NCBI GenBank assembly: GCA_951812615.1
Contig: CATOSU010000007.1
Location: 412,680-476,679, forward strand
Direction: 5' to 3'
Source of the DNA: an uncultured Paracoccaceae bacterium
GTDB taxonomy: Bacteria > Pseudomonadota > Alphaproteobacteria > Rhodobacterales > Rhodobacteraceae
DNA: 64,000 nt
Shown: in pieces, positions 44,360-53,583 of the stretch
How the letters are laid out: each line of letters begins with the position of its first letter
Position numbering within the stretch: the first letter of the stretch is position 1
Notes under the pieces: model-generated
Told to the model about the DNA's origin: nothing
Database searches by the model: none
Seen by the model: the letters and a program-made list of their open reading frames with translations, nothing else
Program-made: the position numbers and the translations under genes

Positions 44360-45532
44360 TTAGCTGGCGGCGAATTTCAGCAACTTGATCGCCGCAAAGT
44401 CTGAGACATCGCCGCCCACCCGCTTGGTCGCATAGAACAGCACGTGCGGCTTGGCACTGAAGGGATCGCGCAGGATGCGCAGGTCCGGACGTTCCGCGAC
44501 GGTGTAGCCGGCAGCGAAATCGCCAAAGGCCACCGAATAGCTGCCGGTGCTGACATCGGGCATGTCCTCGGCAATCACCACCGGATAGCCCAAGAGCCGC
44601 GCCGGTTCACCCGCGGACAGACCGTCGGACCACAGGAAACGCCCGTCATTGTCCTTGAGCTTGCGCAGCACACCGGCTGTCTTGGAGCTCATCACAAAAG
44701 ACGCGTTTGCGCGGTATTCGGCACCCAACGCATAAACCAGATCGATGATCGCATCCCCGTTGCCGATGCTGCCGTCGACACCCGTTGCGACATAGCCCAG
44801 ATCCCCCCAGGACCAGCCGGCATTCGCAACCTTGGAATGCGTCAGGAAACCGGTCGGCTTGTCCACACCGTCACCGTTGATGAAGGCCGCTGCTTCGGCC
44901 CGGGCGAATTTCTCCGCGATGCGACCAGCCAGCCAGCCTTCGACGTCGAAGGCACTGTCATCCAGCAGGCGCTGCGACGCTTTGGGCAGCGCGCTCAGCT
45001 CATGCAGCGGGATCGAGATGCGGTCGATCGCCGGCGTGTCGGTCTCGCTGACCGAACCGGTTTCGGTCGCCCATCCCGAACCGACCTCGGAATGATCAAT
45101 CAGCACGTCATAGGTGGTCGCTTCGACATTCACGACACTGGCAACCGCCCGCAGCGATGCGGTGGTGCGCAAAACCGACTGGATGCTCGCCGCCGTCTGC
45201 GGGTCCACCAGATAGCCGCCGTCGCTGTTCACCGCTGACGACAGCGATTTGCCGTCCAGCTCCAGCCCGCGCAGCGCGTCGTCATCGCCCGAGCGCAGAT
45301 AGGCATTGAACGCCTTGCGATGGGGCGCACCGGCATCCTCAGCCGCTGCAAGATGCGGCCGCGCCGCAATGGTTGTTTTCCGATCCAGCATGGTCATCCG
45401 CTCTTCCGCTTGTTGCAGTTTCTGTTCAATTTCACCTCGAAACCCTTTGACTTCGCTGACAAAGCCGGCAATCGCCTGCTTGATGTCGGACGCAGTTTCT
45501 CGGGCTCCGGGCGTTGCCTCGGTCGTGCTCAT
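44360..45532 (-). CDS. GTA major capsid protein, HK97 fold (gp5-like)
   Basis: 390 residues. An N-terminal helical scaffold-like region (about 1-85, cut by the prohead protease in HK97-type heads) precedes the capsid domain: RKAFNAYLRSGDDDALRGLE, SDGGYLVDPQTAASIQSVL, and a C-terminal VLFYATKRVGGDVSDFAAIKLLKFAAS. Start 45532 was chosen from the family start; the longer frame runs into the protease gene. Confidence 0.95.
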   Translation of the reverse strand: MSTTEATPGARETASDIKQAIAGFVSEVKGFRGEIEQKLQQAEERMTMLDRKTTIAARPHLAAAEDAGAPHRKAFNAYLRSGDDDALRGLELDGKSLSSAVNSDGGYLVDPQTAASIQSVLRTTASLRAVASVVNVEATTYDVLIDHSEVGSGWATETGSVSETDTPAIDRISIPLHELSALPKASQRLLDDSAFDVEGWLAGRIAEKFARAEAAAFINGDGVDKPTGFLTHSKVANAGWSWGDLGYVATGVDGSIGNGDAIIDLVYALGAEYRANASFVMSSKTAGVLRKLKDNDGRFLWSDGLSAGEPARLLGYPVVIAEDMPDVSTGSYSVAFGDFAAGYTVAERPDLRILRDPFSAKPHVLFYATKRVGGDVSDFAAIKLLKFAAS

Positions 45533-45563
45533 CAGCCTCACCTCAGTTGGTTCAATCGGCGCG

Positions 45564-46106
45564 TCAGCCGCGCGCCAGCTCCTGCCGCGCCGCGTCGAAC
45601 GCCGCCGCAATGTCGCGCAGATCCTGACCGTCTTCGGAGCTTTCCCCCTTGGCCGACACCCGCGCACTGGGCAGCATCGGAAAGGTCACCAGCGACACTT
45701 CCCACAGCTCCAGTTCCGTCAGGACCCGCCGGCCCTGTTCATTCTTTGCCGCCGTCACCGTGCGGTACCCGATCGACAACCCGTCGATTGCACCCGCCGC
45801 GATCAGTGCTGCCGCTTCCCGCCCGCGTGACACGGTCTCCAGCAGCCGGCCCTTCACCCACAGCCCGCGCGCGTCCTCGCGCACCTCGTCCCACACGCCG
45901 ATAGGTTGGGCCGGATCGTGCTGCCACAGCATCTTGACCCCCGCGCCCTTCGCCAGCGACCGCGCATAGGCCCCCCTGGCCACCACGTCGCCGCCCTGGT
46001 CGGCAAAGTCGAACAGGCTGGCATAGCCTTCGATCACCGCATCGGTCACCGTCAATTCGTCTCCGAACCGCGCGAACTTGCGTTCCAGACCGGTTTCAAA
46101 ATCCAT
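45564..46106 (-). CDS. GTA prohead protease (gp4-like)
   Basis: 180-residue HK97-type prohead serine protease. GYASLFDFADQGGDVVARGA and MLWQHDPAQPIGVWDEV carry the catalytic His region; ELWEVSLVTFPMLPSA carries the Ser region. It trims the capsid N-terminus. ATG 46106 was chosen since GAGGAG sits seven bases upstream; two earlier in-frame starts are too close to that site. Confidence 0.94.
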   Translation of the reverse strand: MDFETGLERKFARFGDELTVTDAVIEGYASLFDFADQGGDVVARGAYARSLAKGAGVKMLWQHDPAQPIGVWDEVREDARGLWVKGRLLETVSRGREAAALIAAGAIDGLSIGYRTVTAAKNEQGRRVLTELELWEVSLVTFPMLPSARVSAKGESSEDGQDLRDIAAAFDAARQELARG

Positions 46107-46117
46107 CTGCATTCTCC

Positions 46118-46408
46118 TCACAGCGTCCCCACGCCACCCGTCATCAGAAAGGACATGATGCCTCCGACGATCGCGGCGATGATCAGCCAGACCAGCCGCG
46201 AAATATGTCCGTCAATCCGCTCCAGCCGGCGGTCGATCTGATTGAACCGCGCTTCCATGAACTTGCGCTTTTCCTCGCTGACCGCCCGCTCGGTTTCGAG
46301 CGCACCCAGTGCCGCCTCGACCGCGCTCATCCGCACATCGAATTGCCGGAACAAGGCTTGGGTTCCGTCCAGCGGCGCATAAACCGTGCGCACCTGCGCC
46401 TCGGTCAT
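46118..46408 (-). CDS. Small GTA-cluster protein with coiled coil and C-terminal membrane helix (gp3.5-like)
   Basis: 96 residues. A predicted coiled coil (about residues 25-68, rich in Glu/Arg heptads such as RRLERIDGHIS) is followed by one transmembrane helix, LVWLIIAAIVGGIMSFLMTG. Position between portal and protease matches the small RcGTA gene 3.5. Possible membrane tether for head assembly; function not established. Confidence 0.75.
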   Translation of the reverse strand: MTEAQVRTVYAPLDGTQALFRQFDVRMSAVEAALGALETERAVSEEKRKFMEARFNQIDRRLERIDGHISRLVWLIIAAIVGGIMSFLMTGGVGTL

Positions 46409-47571
46409 GCGTCATCCTCCAGCGGCGGCAGACCCAGCAACACGCGCTTTTCGGAGTCCGACAGAAAATCCGCCACCGCGACGCGCCGCCATTGCGCCTC
46501 TCGCTCGACCGACAGCGCCGGCACCTGATCCAGATCCGGCTTCAGCTCGGCCGCCTGCCCCGAATACCCCGCCAGCCAGTCCGACAGCGCGGACAGCACC
46601 CGTGCCGCCAGCGGCAACACCGTCAGCCGGAAAAAGGCGCGGTTGGCTTCCTGATAGTTGGCATATGTCGCGTCGCCCGGAATGCCCAAAATCATCGGCG
46701 GCACCCCGAACGCCACCGCGATCTCCCGCGCTGCCGCTTCCTTGGTCTTCTGGAATTCCATGTCCGAGGGCGAAAACCCCATCGGCTTCCAATCCAGCCC
46801 GCCTTCCAGAACCATCGGTCGCCCGGCATTCCGCGCGCCCTGAAAATTCGCCTCGACCTCTTCGGACAGACGCCGGAACTGATCGTCGGGCATCCCGCCC
46901 TGGCCCTCACCGCCGGTCCAGACCAGCGCCCCGGACGGCCGCGCGGCATTGTCCAGCAGCGATTTCGACCAGCGCGACGCGCTGTTGTGAACATCGACCG
47001 CCATGGCCGCAGGTTGCATCGGCGACAGCCCGTAATGGTCATCCTGCGGATGGAAACTGCGCACGTGACAGACCGTGGTCGCAGAGAACCGGTGCTTTCG
47101 GGCCCCGACGCTGTATTCGAACGCCACCGGCCAGCCATCGGATCCGGGGACAACGCTCATCCGGTCCGAGCGCAGGACATGCAGCTCAACCGGCAACCCT
47201 TCGTCGCCTGAAACCGCCTCGACATACCCGTTTCCGGTCAGCAGCAGCTGACCGAACAGCGCCTCCAGAAACGTTGCCCGCCCCTGTGCGGCGTTTGGCC
47301 GTGCCAGCAGGCTCAGCACCGGATGCTGAGCATAGCGCCGTTCATGATCCTGCAACACCACGGGCAGCGCCGCCGCCGCCTCGGCTATCAGCTTGACGGC
47401 CCGAAAGCCGACCGGGTTGCCGGAAAAACCGGTGCGCGTCAGCGACGCGGTATCGCGCGGGCTCCAGGCCGCACGCCCGGCGCTGTGCCACGCCACGACC
47501 GGACCGGCCGCGCTGGCCTTGGCTTCGGAGGCCGGCGGCATCTGTCGGCTGCGCAGGAAGTCCAATTTCAT
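46405..47571 (-). CDS. GTA portal protein (gp3-like)
   Basis: 388-residue HK97-type portal: GNPVGFRAVKLIAEAAAALP, LLLTGNGYVEAV, FEYSVGARKHRF, and FGVPPMILGIPGDATYANYQ are all family landmarks. The start at 47571 gives the expected MKLDFLRSRQ; the frame is open for 88 more codons but that part lies inside and antisense to the neighbouring flavoprotein gene. It is the first gene of this cluster: the small and large terminase genes that precede it in RcGTA are not here. Confidence 0.95.
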   Translation of the reverse strand: MKLDFLRSRQMPPASEAKASAAGPVVAWHSAGRAAWSPRDTASLTRTGFSGNPVGFRAVKLIAEAAAALPVVLQDHERRYAQHPVLSLLARPNAAQGRATFLEALFGQLLLTGNGYVEAVSGDEGLPVELHVLRSDRMSVVPGSDGWPVAFEYSVGARKHRFSATTVCHVRSFHPQDDHYGLSPMQPAAMAVDVHNSASRWSKSLLDNAARPSGALVWTGGEGQGGMPDDQFRRLSEEVEANFQGARNAGRPMVLEGGLDWKPMGFSPSDMEFQKTKEAAAREIAVAFGVPPMILGIPGDATYANYQEANRAFFRLTVLPLAARVLSALSDWLAGYSGQAAELKPDLDQVPALSVEREAQWRRVAVADFLSDSEKRVLLGLPPLEDDA

Positions 47572-47746
47572 ACCCGATGCTCCTTCGGTCTGACCGGCGT
47601 TTCGTGGGACTGTTTTGCCAGCACTCTGCCAACGCTTCGGAAACGGCCCGAACGCCGGCCGCGCAACAGGTTGGCGCTGCGTCGCCGGTTGCCACCGCAC
47701 CCCGGCGGCCCCTAAGCTCGGCCACAGCAAAGGGAGGCCGCGAAAC

Positions 47747-49405
47747 ATGGAACAGGCAGACGTCATAATCGTGGGCGCCGGGCTTGCCGGACTTGTTGCC
47801 GCGGCCGAACTGGGTGACCGCGGCAGGAAGGTCATCCTTCTGGATCAGGAACCCGAGAGCTTCCTCGGCGGTCAGGCCTTCTGGTCGCTGGGCGGCCTTT
47901 TCATGGTCAACACCCCCGAACAGCGCCGCATGGGGATCAAGGACAACCGCGATCTCGCATGGCGCGACTGGTTGGGCAGCGCCCAATTCGACCGCGAAGA
48001 AGACCGCTGGCCGCGCAAATGGGCCGAGGCCTATGTCGATTTCGCCGCCGGTGAAATGCGGCCCTGGCTGCACGCAATGGGCCTGCGCTGGTTCCCGGTC
48101 GTCGGCTGGGCTGAACGTGGCGGGTCCTACGCCGATGGTCATGGCAATTCCGTGCCGCGTTTCCACCTGACCTGGGGCACCGGCCCCGGGTCACTGGCTC
48201 AGTTCGAACGCCGGGTGCGCACACACGCCGAAAACGGGCTGATCGACCTTCGCTTCCGCCATCAGGTTGATCACATCCTCACCGAAGACGGTGTTGCCAA
48301 GGGCGTCTCCGGCAGCCTGCTCGCCCCTGACAGCGCAGAACGCGGCCGGAAAACCAATCGCGACGTCATTGGCGATTTCGAACTCCGCGCCGCTTCGGTC
48401 CTTGTCTCCTCCGGCGGCATCGGCGGCAATTTCGATCTGGTGCGCAAGGCATGGCCGCGCGACCGTCTGGGCGAGCCGCCGCAGAAGATGGTCGCCGGCG
48501 TTCCCGCCCACGTCGATGGCCGCATGATCGCCATCACCGAGGCCGCCGGCGGCCACGTCATCAATGGCGACCGGATGTGGCACTATACCGAAGGCCTCTC
48601 CAACTGGGATCCGATCTGGCCCAACCACGGCATCCGCATTCTGCCGGGCCCGTCATCCATGTGGTTCGACGCGACAGGCAACCGTTTCGCACCGCCCTGC
48701 CTGCCGGGTTTCGACACCCTGTCGACGCTCAAGGCGATCATGGATACCGGTTTTGAATACAGTTGGTTCGTCCTGACCCAGAAGATCATCGAAAAGGAAT
48801 TCGCCCTCTCAGGCTCCGAACAGAACCCGGATCTGACCTCCGGCAGCTGGGCCGAGGTCATCAAAAGCCGCCTTCTGTCCGGCGCCGGCGCACCGGCCCC
48901 GGTCGAAGCGTTCAAGGCCAGGGGCGAGGATTTTGTCGTTGCGAATGACCTGTCTACGCTGGTTGCAGGCATGAACAAACTTGCCGGCAATGACCTGATC
49001 CCGGAGGAAAAGCTCCACACCCAGATCGCCGCCCGCGACGCCCAGACCGACAATGCCTTCACCAAGGACGCGCAGCTTGCCGCGATCCACGCCGCCCGCA
49101 ACTATCGCGGTGACCGGCTGATGCGGGCCGTGAAACCGCACCGGTTCCTCGACCCGGCCAACGGCCCGCTCATCGCTGTGCGCCTCAACATCCTCACCCG
49201 TAAAACGCTGGGCGGACTGCACACCAATCTCGACGGCCAGATGCTGGGCGCGGACGGGCAGCCCCTGCCGGGCCTCTTCGCAGCGGGCGAAGTGGCGGGC
49301 TTTGGCGGTGGCGGCTATCACGGCTACAACGCGCTCGAAGGCACCTTCCTCGGCGGCTGTATCTTCTCGGGCCGCAACGCCGGCCGGTCAACAGCAATCG
49401 CCTGA
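47747..49405 (+). CDS. FAD-binding dehydrogenase (fumarate reductase / ketosteroid dehydrogenase family)
   Basis: 552 residues. FAD motif VIIVGAGLAGLVAAAEL and the C-terminal TLGGLHTNLDGQMLG and GLFAAGEVAGFGGGGYHGYN match the KstD/fumarate-reductase-like flavoprotein group, which does alpha-beta desaturation or reduction. AGGGAGG precedes ATG 47747. It is divergent from the GTA portal gene (175 bp apart), in the position where GTA terminase would be expected. Confidence 0.9.
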   Translation: MEQADVIIVGAGLAGLVAAAELGDRGRKVILLDQEPESFLGGQAFWSLGGLFMVNTPEQRRMGIKDNRDLAWRDWLGSAQFDREEDRWPRKWAEAYVDFAAGEMRPWLHAMGLRWFPVVGWAERGGSYADGHGNSVPRFHLTWGTGPGSLAQFERRVRTHAENGLIDLRFRHQVDHILTEDGVAKGVSGSLLAPDSAERGRKTNRDVIGDFELRAASVLVSSGGIGGNFDLVRKAWPRDRLGEPPQKMVAGVPAHVDGRMIAITEAAGGHVINGDRMWHYTEGLSNWDPIWPNHGIRILPGPSSMWFDATGNRFAPPCLPGFDTLSTLKAIMDTGFEYSWFVLTQKIIEKEFALSGSEQNPDLTSGSWAEVIKSRLLSGAGAPAPVEAFKARGEDFVVANDLSTLVAGMNKLAGNDLIPEEKLHTQIAARDAQTDNAFTKDAQLAAIHAARNYRGDRLMRAVKPHRFLDPANGPLIAVRLNILTRKTLGGLHTNLDGQMLGADGQPLPGLFAAGEVAGFGGGGYHGYNALEGTFLGGCIFSGRNAGRSTAIA

Positions 49406-49411
49406 ACGCTC

Positions 49412-50584
49412 TCACCAGCTCCCGCTGGCTCCGCCGCCCGAAGAACTGCCGCCGCCAAAAGACGACCGGCCGGACCCGGAGGAATTGCTGTCGCTGATCT
49501 TCGGGATGGTGCGGGTTTCGCTATGACTGGCCCCGCAGTGGCGGCATTCATAGTCGATCCGCTTGCGACCCGTGCTGGTCTTGGTCGCCGGGGTCAGAAC
49601 GGTGGAATGGCTTTCCAGCGTCTTGTACCCGCAGTCCCGGCAGGCCCCATAGGAGGAAAACCAGCTGGAATAGCGATTGATCCGCATGTCACCGCAACCC
49701 GGGCAATGCCACACGTCATAATCGACGGATTGCAGAAACTCCTCCAGCCGCTGCCCCCCGTCCAGATGCGCGTCATCGGCGTCTTCGCCCGCACGGATCA
49801 TCAGGGTGCCGCAGGACCGGCACGGGCGCGGCCGGTTGCGTATCCAGCGCCGCAGCCACAGCGCAAACCCCGCGACCGGCACAAGCGCGACGACGGCAAT
49901 CCACTCGCCAACCCGCTGCACAAGCCGCCAGATCCACGACCAGCCGCGCATAACCGGCCCGGCACCCTGCTCCCCGGGATAGGCCCCGGTCAGTTCACGT
50001 ATGGTTTCATCCACCCCGCGTTCGATCCCCTCCTGATACTGATCCGCGCGAAACGAGGGCAGAAACCCGGTGTCGATCACCCGCTGCATCCGGGCATTCC
50101 AGCTCCGGTCGTATCCGGCCCCGATCTCGATCCGCATCCGGCGATCATAGCGGGCCACGATGATCATCACCCCGTCATTGCGCACCGCATTTCCCACGCC
50201 CCAGTGATTAAAAAGCGCAGTGGCAAAGGGCTCCAGCTCCTGATGCGTGCCGAACATGGCCACGTTCTGAAACGTGACCAGCGTCATCTCGATCCCGCTC
50301 AGATCATAAAGAGCGATCAGTTTCCGCCGGACACGCGCCTCGGCCTCGTCATCCAGCAAATCCTGCCAGTCATTGACGTAAAGATCCGTCCACCCCGGCA
50401 ACCCCTGCCCGGCCTGCGGCACGCTTTCGGCCGGCGCGGCAAAGCTGCCATGCGGGGCCTCCGGCGCTTTGTAAGCCACCGGATCGCCACGTGTCAGCAG
50501 CCCGACAATGTACCCGATGGCCAGCCCGACAACCACCACCAGCGCAACAATGATCAGCGCGGCCCGCGCGTCATGCCGGGTCAT
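49412..50584 (-). CDS. TPM-domain (YgcG-like) membrane protein with zinc-ribbon motifs
   Basis: 390 residues. N-terminal membrane helix (residues 9-30), TPM domain (about 75-210; LYDLSGIEMTLVTF, NDGVMIIVARYDRRMRIEIG), a second membrane helix (about 225-245), then CxxC pairs (CRSCG, CPGCG, CRDCG, CRHCG) forming two zinc ribbons and a Ser/Gly-rich tail. Such YgcG-like proteins sit in the membrane and are linked to respiration or repair of photosystems in plants. The start touches the cyclase stop with zero spacing. Confidence 0.85.
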   Translation of the reverse strand: MTRHDARAALIIVALVVVVGLAIGYIVGLLTRGDPVAYKAPEAPHGSFAAPAESVPQAGQGLPGWTDLYVNDWQDLLDDEAEARVRRKLIALYDLSGIEMTLVTFQNVAMFGTHQELEPFATALFNHWGVGNAVRNDGVMIIVARYDRRMRIEIGAGYDRSWNARMQRVIDTGFLPSFRADQYQEGIERGVDETIRELTGAYPGEQGAGPVMRGWSWIWRLVQRVGEWIAVVALVPVAGFALWLRRWIRNRPRPCRSCGTLMIRAGEDADDAHLDGGQRLEEFLQSVDYDVWHCPGCGDMRINRYSSWFSSYGACRDCGYKTLESHSTVLTPATKTSTGRKRIDYECRHCGASHSETRTIPKISDSNSSGSGRSSFGGGSSSGGGASGSW

Positions 50585-52318
50585 CTATCCCTCCGGCAAT
50601 CCGGCCCGGCGCAACCCTTCCAGCCAGCGTTCATGGTCCTCCGGATAGCGCACCGGCACCATGTGGCGCACCTGCGCTACCGTCAGGTCGGGCATCTCGG
50701 CCAGCAGCCGATCCATCGACGCGCGCGCCTCCTCGTCGCGGCCCAGCATCCCCAAGGCCGCCGCCTCCTGCCGCATCAGCGACGCATATCCGGGCGCTTC
50801 CTTCAGCCCGATCCGCGCGTTTTCGATGCAGCCCTCATAGTCGCCGGCCACAAACGCTCCGATCCCATGACCGCCGCGCCAGAACGCCTTGAGCGGATCC
50901 CGCGGGCTGAGCGCAAAAGACTTGGCCGAAGACAGTTTCGCCTCCTCGTACTGGCCGTGCACACCGTAATAGGCCGACATGTTGCCATGCCCGACCGCCG
51001 AGTTCGCATTAAGCTCGATGCACTTCTGCAAATGCTCAAACCCGGTCTCGTAGTTGCGGCCGAACAACTCGGCCATGCCCAACATGCCGTGGCCGGTCGC
51101 ATCGGCCTCGTCAATTGCGATGGCCTTCGCTGCCGCCTGCGCCGACGATGCGATCGCCTCCTTGGTATCGCTGCGCCACAAATGCAGCATCGCCATCAGA
51201 TCGCAAAGCGCCAGCGCGGAATACGCATCCGCCAGCTCGGGATCCGCCGCGATGGCCTGTTCCAGCAGCGCCCGCCCGGCTGTGTTGTCCTCGCGGTTGA
51301 ACTTGCCCAGATGCCAGCGCGCCTGCAACACGTAGTCCCACGCGCTCAGATTTCCGCGCGACGCGGCACGCGACCGCTTCAGCTCCGCCCCCATCGCTTC
51401 GGGCGCCACCGCCGAAACGATGGCCTGCGTGATCTCGTCCTGCACGGCAAAAATGTCATCCAGATCGCGGTCGAATTTCTTGGCCCACAGATGCGCGCCG
51501 TTTTCTCCCTCGATCAGCTGCGCCGTTACCCGGACCCGGTTTCCGGCCCGGCGCACGCTGCCTTCCAGCACATACCGCACCCCCAGTTCCCGGCTGACCG
51601 CATCAACACGCAGCGCCTGCCCCTTAAAAGCAAAGCTGGTGTTGCGGGCAATGACGAAAAACTCCCTGAAATGCGACAGCTCGGTGATGATATCCTCGGC
51701 TATCCCGTCCGAGAAATACTCCTGCTCGGGATCGCCTGACATGTTGTCGAACGCCAGAACCGCGATCGACGGCTTGCCGGTCCGCCAGTTGCCCACCTCT
51801 TCCTGCGCCCGCTCCCCGGTGTCGGCCTGCCAGTGAAACACCCGCACGGGACGATCGATGTTCTTGAGGGCCTGCTCACCGCCGTCCCGGAACCGCGCCG
51901 ACACCAGATGCCCCACGCTGGCATGCACGATGTCCGACACACAGATCCCGCCGGGTTCCGCCACCTGTTCCAGCCGCGCCGCTACGTTCACCCCGTCGCC
52001 GAAGATGTCGCCGCCCTGTCGGATCACGTCGCCCATGTTGATGCCGATCCGCAGCAGCAGCGCACCGCTCTCGAACGCCCGTGCCGCCTGCTGAAACGCG
52101 ATCGCGAATTCCACCGCCTGCACAACACTGGAAAATTCCGCCAGCGCCCCGTCCCCGGTCAGCTTCACCCGCCGCCCGTCATGGGTGCGCAAAAGCGGAT
52201 CCAGAGCCGTCCGGCGCAACCGGTTCAGCCGCCCGAGCGTGCCCTGCTCGTCCTGCGCCATCATGGCCGAATACCCGACCACATCCAATGCAACAATTGC
52301 TGACAAGCGGCGGTTCAT
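50585..52318 (-). CDS. Class III nucleotide cyclase - TolB-like - TPR protein
   Basis: 577 residues in three parts: a class III cyclase domain (residues 1-170) with metal Asp12 (ALDVVGYS) and Asp56 (TGDG), and the transition-state Asn/Arg in GVNVAARLE; a TolB-like segment (about 180-290, SIAVLAFDNMSGDPEQEYFSDG); and TPR repeats to the end. It probably makes cAMP in response to protein partners. ATG 52318 follows a GGAGG site and leads directly into the cyclase fold; the long frame further upstream is antisense to the amidinotransferase gene. Confidence 0.92.
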   Translation of the reverse strand: MNRRLSAIVALDVVGYSAMMAQDEQGTLGRLNRLRRTALDPLLRTHDGRRVKLTGDGALAEFSSVVQAVEFAIAFQQAARAFESGALLLRIGINMGDVIRQGGDIFGDGVNVAARLEQVAEPGGICVSDIVHASVGHLVSARFRDGGEQALKNIDRPVRVFHWQADTGERAQEEVGNWRTGKPSIAVLAFDNMSGDPEQEYFSDGIAEDIITELSHFREFFVIARNTSFAFKGQALRVDAVSRELGVRYVLEGSVRRAGNRVRVTAQLIEGENGAHLWAKKFDRDLDDIFAVQDEITQAIVSAVAPEAMGAELKRSRAASRGNLSAWDYVLQARWHLGKFNREDNTAGRALLEQAIAADPELADAYSALALCDLMAMLHLWRSDTKEAIASSAQAAAKAIAIDEADATGHGMLGMAELFGRNYETGFEHLQKCIELNANSAVGHGNMSAYYGVHGQYEEAKLSSAKSFALSPRDPLKAFWRGGHGIGAFVAGDYEGCIENARIGLKEAPGYASLMRQEAAALGMLGRDEEARASMDRLLAEMPDLTVAQVRHMVPVRYPEDHERWLEGLRRAGLPEG

Positions 52319-52444
52319 CCGGGCCTCCTGCCGCGACCTTAGGTGCGCTTCCGCGGGCTGGCAACCGCGCAGCCTGACGCAAAGCGACACCAGAGGTCGC
52401 AACCGGGGCTTGATGCCCTGCGCCCCGCCGTCTACCAGCGGCCC

Positions 52445-53566
52445 ATGACCGAAAACACGCAAAAAACCGTCGTCAACTCCTGGAACGAATGGGACCCGCT
52501 GCATCACGTGATCGTTGGCCGGGCCGATGATTGCCACATCCCGCCCGAGGAACCCGCGCTGGATGCCAAGGTGCCCGAGGACAGCGACATGCGCGGCCAG
52601 TGGGGCCGCCGCCCGCAGGAAACCATCGACCGCGCGAACGAATTGCTGGATACCTTCGCCGCCCAGCTTCAGTCCCGCGGCATCCGAGTCGACCGGCCCG
52701 AGCCCATCGATCACGCACTTCCGGTCACGACGCCGGACTTCCACACCGACAGCCAGTTCGGATGCATGCCGCCGCGCGACGTGCTGCTGACCGTTGGCCC
52801 CGAGATCCTCGAAGCCACGATGTCCTACCGCTGCCGGTGGTTCGAATACCTCAACTATCGCCCGCTGCTGCAGCGATACTGGGATGAAGACCCGAATTTC
52901 CGGCACGAAGCCGCACCAAAACCGCGCCTGACCGATGCCGATTATCACCCGGACTACTTGTCCGAGAAGATCGGCGTCGAAAAACGCCTGCAATGGGCCG
53001 CCGAAAAGTTCTTTGTCACCACCGAGGAAGAGCCGCTCTTCGACGCGGCCGACGTGCTGCGCTTTGGCCGCGACCTTGTCGTTCAGCACGGGTTCACCAC
53101 CAACCTGAAAGGCATCGAATGGCTGCGCCGGCACTTCCCCGACCATCGGGTGCACGCGGTGAACTTCCCCGGCGATCCCTACCCGATCCATATCGACGCC
53201 ACCTTCACCCCCCTGCGGCCGGGCCTGATCCTGAACAATCCGCAGCGCCGCCTGCCTGATGACCAGCGGGTGATGTTCGAGAAAAACGGCTGGGAGATTG
53301 TCGATGCCGCCCAGCCCGCCCATAACAGCCCGCCACCGCTTTGCTACTCGTCAGTCTGGCTCAGCATGAACGTGCTGGTACTGGACCCGAAAACCGTCTG
53401 TGTCGAGAAGTCCGAAGTCTACCAGGCCGAACAGATGGACCGACTGGGCATGGAGGTGGTCGAGGTCGAACTGCGCGATGCCTATGCCTTTGGCGGCGGC
53501 CTGCATTGCTCGACCGCGGACGTGTACCGCGAAGGCACCTGCGACGACTATTTCCCGCAACTCTGA
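52445..53566 (+). CDS. Amidinotransferase, arginine:glycine / inosamine-phosphate type
   Basis: 373 residues. The active site of glycine amidinotransferase is complete: Asp in EPLFDAADVLRFGRDLV, His in PIHIDATFTPLRPG, and nucleophilic Cys355 in GGGLHCSTADV. Such enzymes move the amidino group from arginine to glycine or another amine, giving guanidinoacetate and ornithine. Start 52445 was chosen because residues 1-20 then match the family N-terminus. No methyltransferase or aminocyclitol genes are nearby, so the acceptor is unknown. Confidence 0.88.
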   Translation: MTENTQKTVVNSWNEWDPLHHVIVGRADDCHIPPEEPALDAKVPEDSDMRGQWGRRPQETIDRANELLDTFAAQLQSRGIRVDRPEPIDHALPVTTPDFHTDSQFGCMPPRDVLLTVGPEILEATMSYRCRWFEYLNYRPLLQRYWDEDPNFRHEAAPKPRLTDADYHPDYLSEKIGVEKRLQWAAEKFFVTTEEEPLFDAADVLRFGRDLVVQHGFTTNLKGIEWLRRHFPDHRVHAVNFPGDPYPIHIDATFTPLRPGLILNNPQRRLPDDQRVMFEKNGWEIVDAAQPAHNSPPPLCYSSVWLSMNVLVLDPKTVCVEKSEVYQAEQMDRLGMEVVEVELRDAYAFGGGLHCSTADVYREGTCDDYFPQL

Positions 53567-53583
53567 GCCCGCCCGGACGGAAT

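Noticed and set aside
52319..53323. N-terminal extension of the nucleotide cyclase frame
   Set aside because: The added 335 codons are antisense to the amidinotransferase gene and His/Gly/Arg-rich, typical of a shadow frame.
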